DNA from: Roseburia sp. | Lineage (GTDB): Bacteria; Bacillota; Clostridia; Lachnospirales; Lachnospiraceae | NCBI GenBank assembly: GCA_030844625.1 | Contig: JAUUNJ010000176.1 | Coordinates: forward strand, 1-5,798 | DNA length: 5,798 nt | Reading direction: 5' to 3' | Shown: positions 5,672 through 5,798 of the stretch, piece by piece | Position numbering within the stretch: the first letter of the stretch is position 1 | How the letters are laid out: each line of letters opens with the position of its first letter | The notes under the pieces: model-generated | What the model saw: the letters and a program-made list of their open reading frames with translations, nothing else | Databases searched by the model: none | What the model was told of the DNA's origin: nothing | Program-made: the position numbers and the translations under genes

Positions 5672-5798
5672 AGTTCTTAAAAGTATCTAATATAAAAGTG
5701 AATATTGAGGATGATGAAAATAAAGCCTTTCTTCTTGCCCGAAAAGCTGCGGGAGTGTCTGATAAGTAAATAAAAAACAAAAAAATTATAAAACTGTC
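5668..5798 (+). pseudogene. COG2509-like FAD-dependent protein, N-terminus with in-frame stop, 3' truncated by the window edge
   Basis: From the ATG that overlaps the preceding TGA, 33 codons run to TAA at 5767-5769, beginning MKFLKVSNIKVNIEDD. This is the style of the N-terminal domain of predicted FAD-dependent dehydrogenases (COG2509), which start with a 'hRhxNIKhxh' strand and a helix ending in '..G(I/V)S...I'. After the stop the same frame continues as IKNKKIIKLS, which matches the next family segment (pattern 'IKSxxIIKxSIDARKK'). The stop thus replaces one residue of a continuous conserved region, most simply a Glu or Gln codon changed to TAA. It may be a true nonsense mutation or a sequence error. 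The FAD-binding core would lie beyond the window. The gene pairs naturally with the flavoprotein upstream. The family call rests on about 43 residues from memory of the family, so it is moderate. Confidence 0.55.

Overview
This AT-rich window looks like a chromosomal housekeeping stretch from a low-GC Firmicute, most likely class Clostridia and plausibly Lachnospiraceae. That placement is inferred from the protein styles and from purine-rich Shine-Dalgarno sites before most genes; no 16S or other taxonomic marker is present. Every supported gene is on the + strand, gaps are between -4 and about 63 bases, and no convincing promoter or intergenic terminator is visible. The window therefore reads as one multi-gene transcription unit, cut at both ends.

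Layout: (1) 1-320, the 3' end of phoH, an RNA-associated P-loop ATPase. (2) 374-874, ybeY, the zinc-dependent rRNA maturation endonuclease, starting at GTG. (3) 874-1959, a membrane-anchored DUF3048 (YerB-like) extracytoplasmic protein. (4) 1961-2353, cdd, cytidine deaminase. (5) 2355-4022, a 555-residue multi-pass flippase of the SpoVB/YtgP (MurJ-type) class. (6) 4073-4417, a small single-pass membrane protein whose C-terminus resembles the BofC C-terminal domain. (7) 4481-5671, an HI0933/TIGR00275-family flavoprotein. (8) 5668 to the right edge, the N-terminus of a second predicted flavoprotein (COG2509-like), interrupted by an in-frame TAA after 33 codons.

Genes 1, 2 and 4 belong to the widely conserved phoH-ybeY-(dgkA)-cdd-era neighbourhood, which links RNA maturation and pyrimidine salvage. 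Here dgkA is absent, a DUF3048 gene sits between ybeY and cdd, and the place usually held by era is taken by a cell-envelope flippase. The second half (flippase, BofC-like protein, two flavoproteins) appears to be a separate module joined on. No mobile element, CRISPR array, RNA gene or phage gene was seen.

The points most worth a second look are the nonsense codon inside the conserved N-terminus of the last gene, a terminator-like hairpin with a T5 tract inside the 3' end of cdd, the BofC-like small protein next to a SpoVB-class flippase, and the unusual gene order. I see no clear case for an undescribed defence or mobile system.
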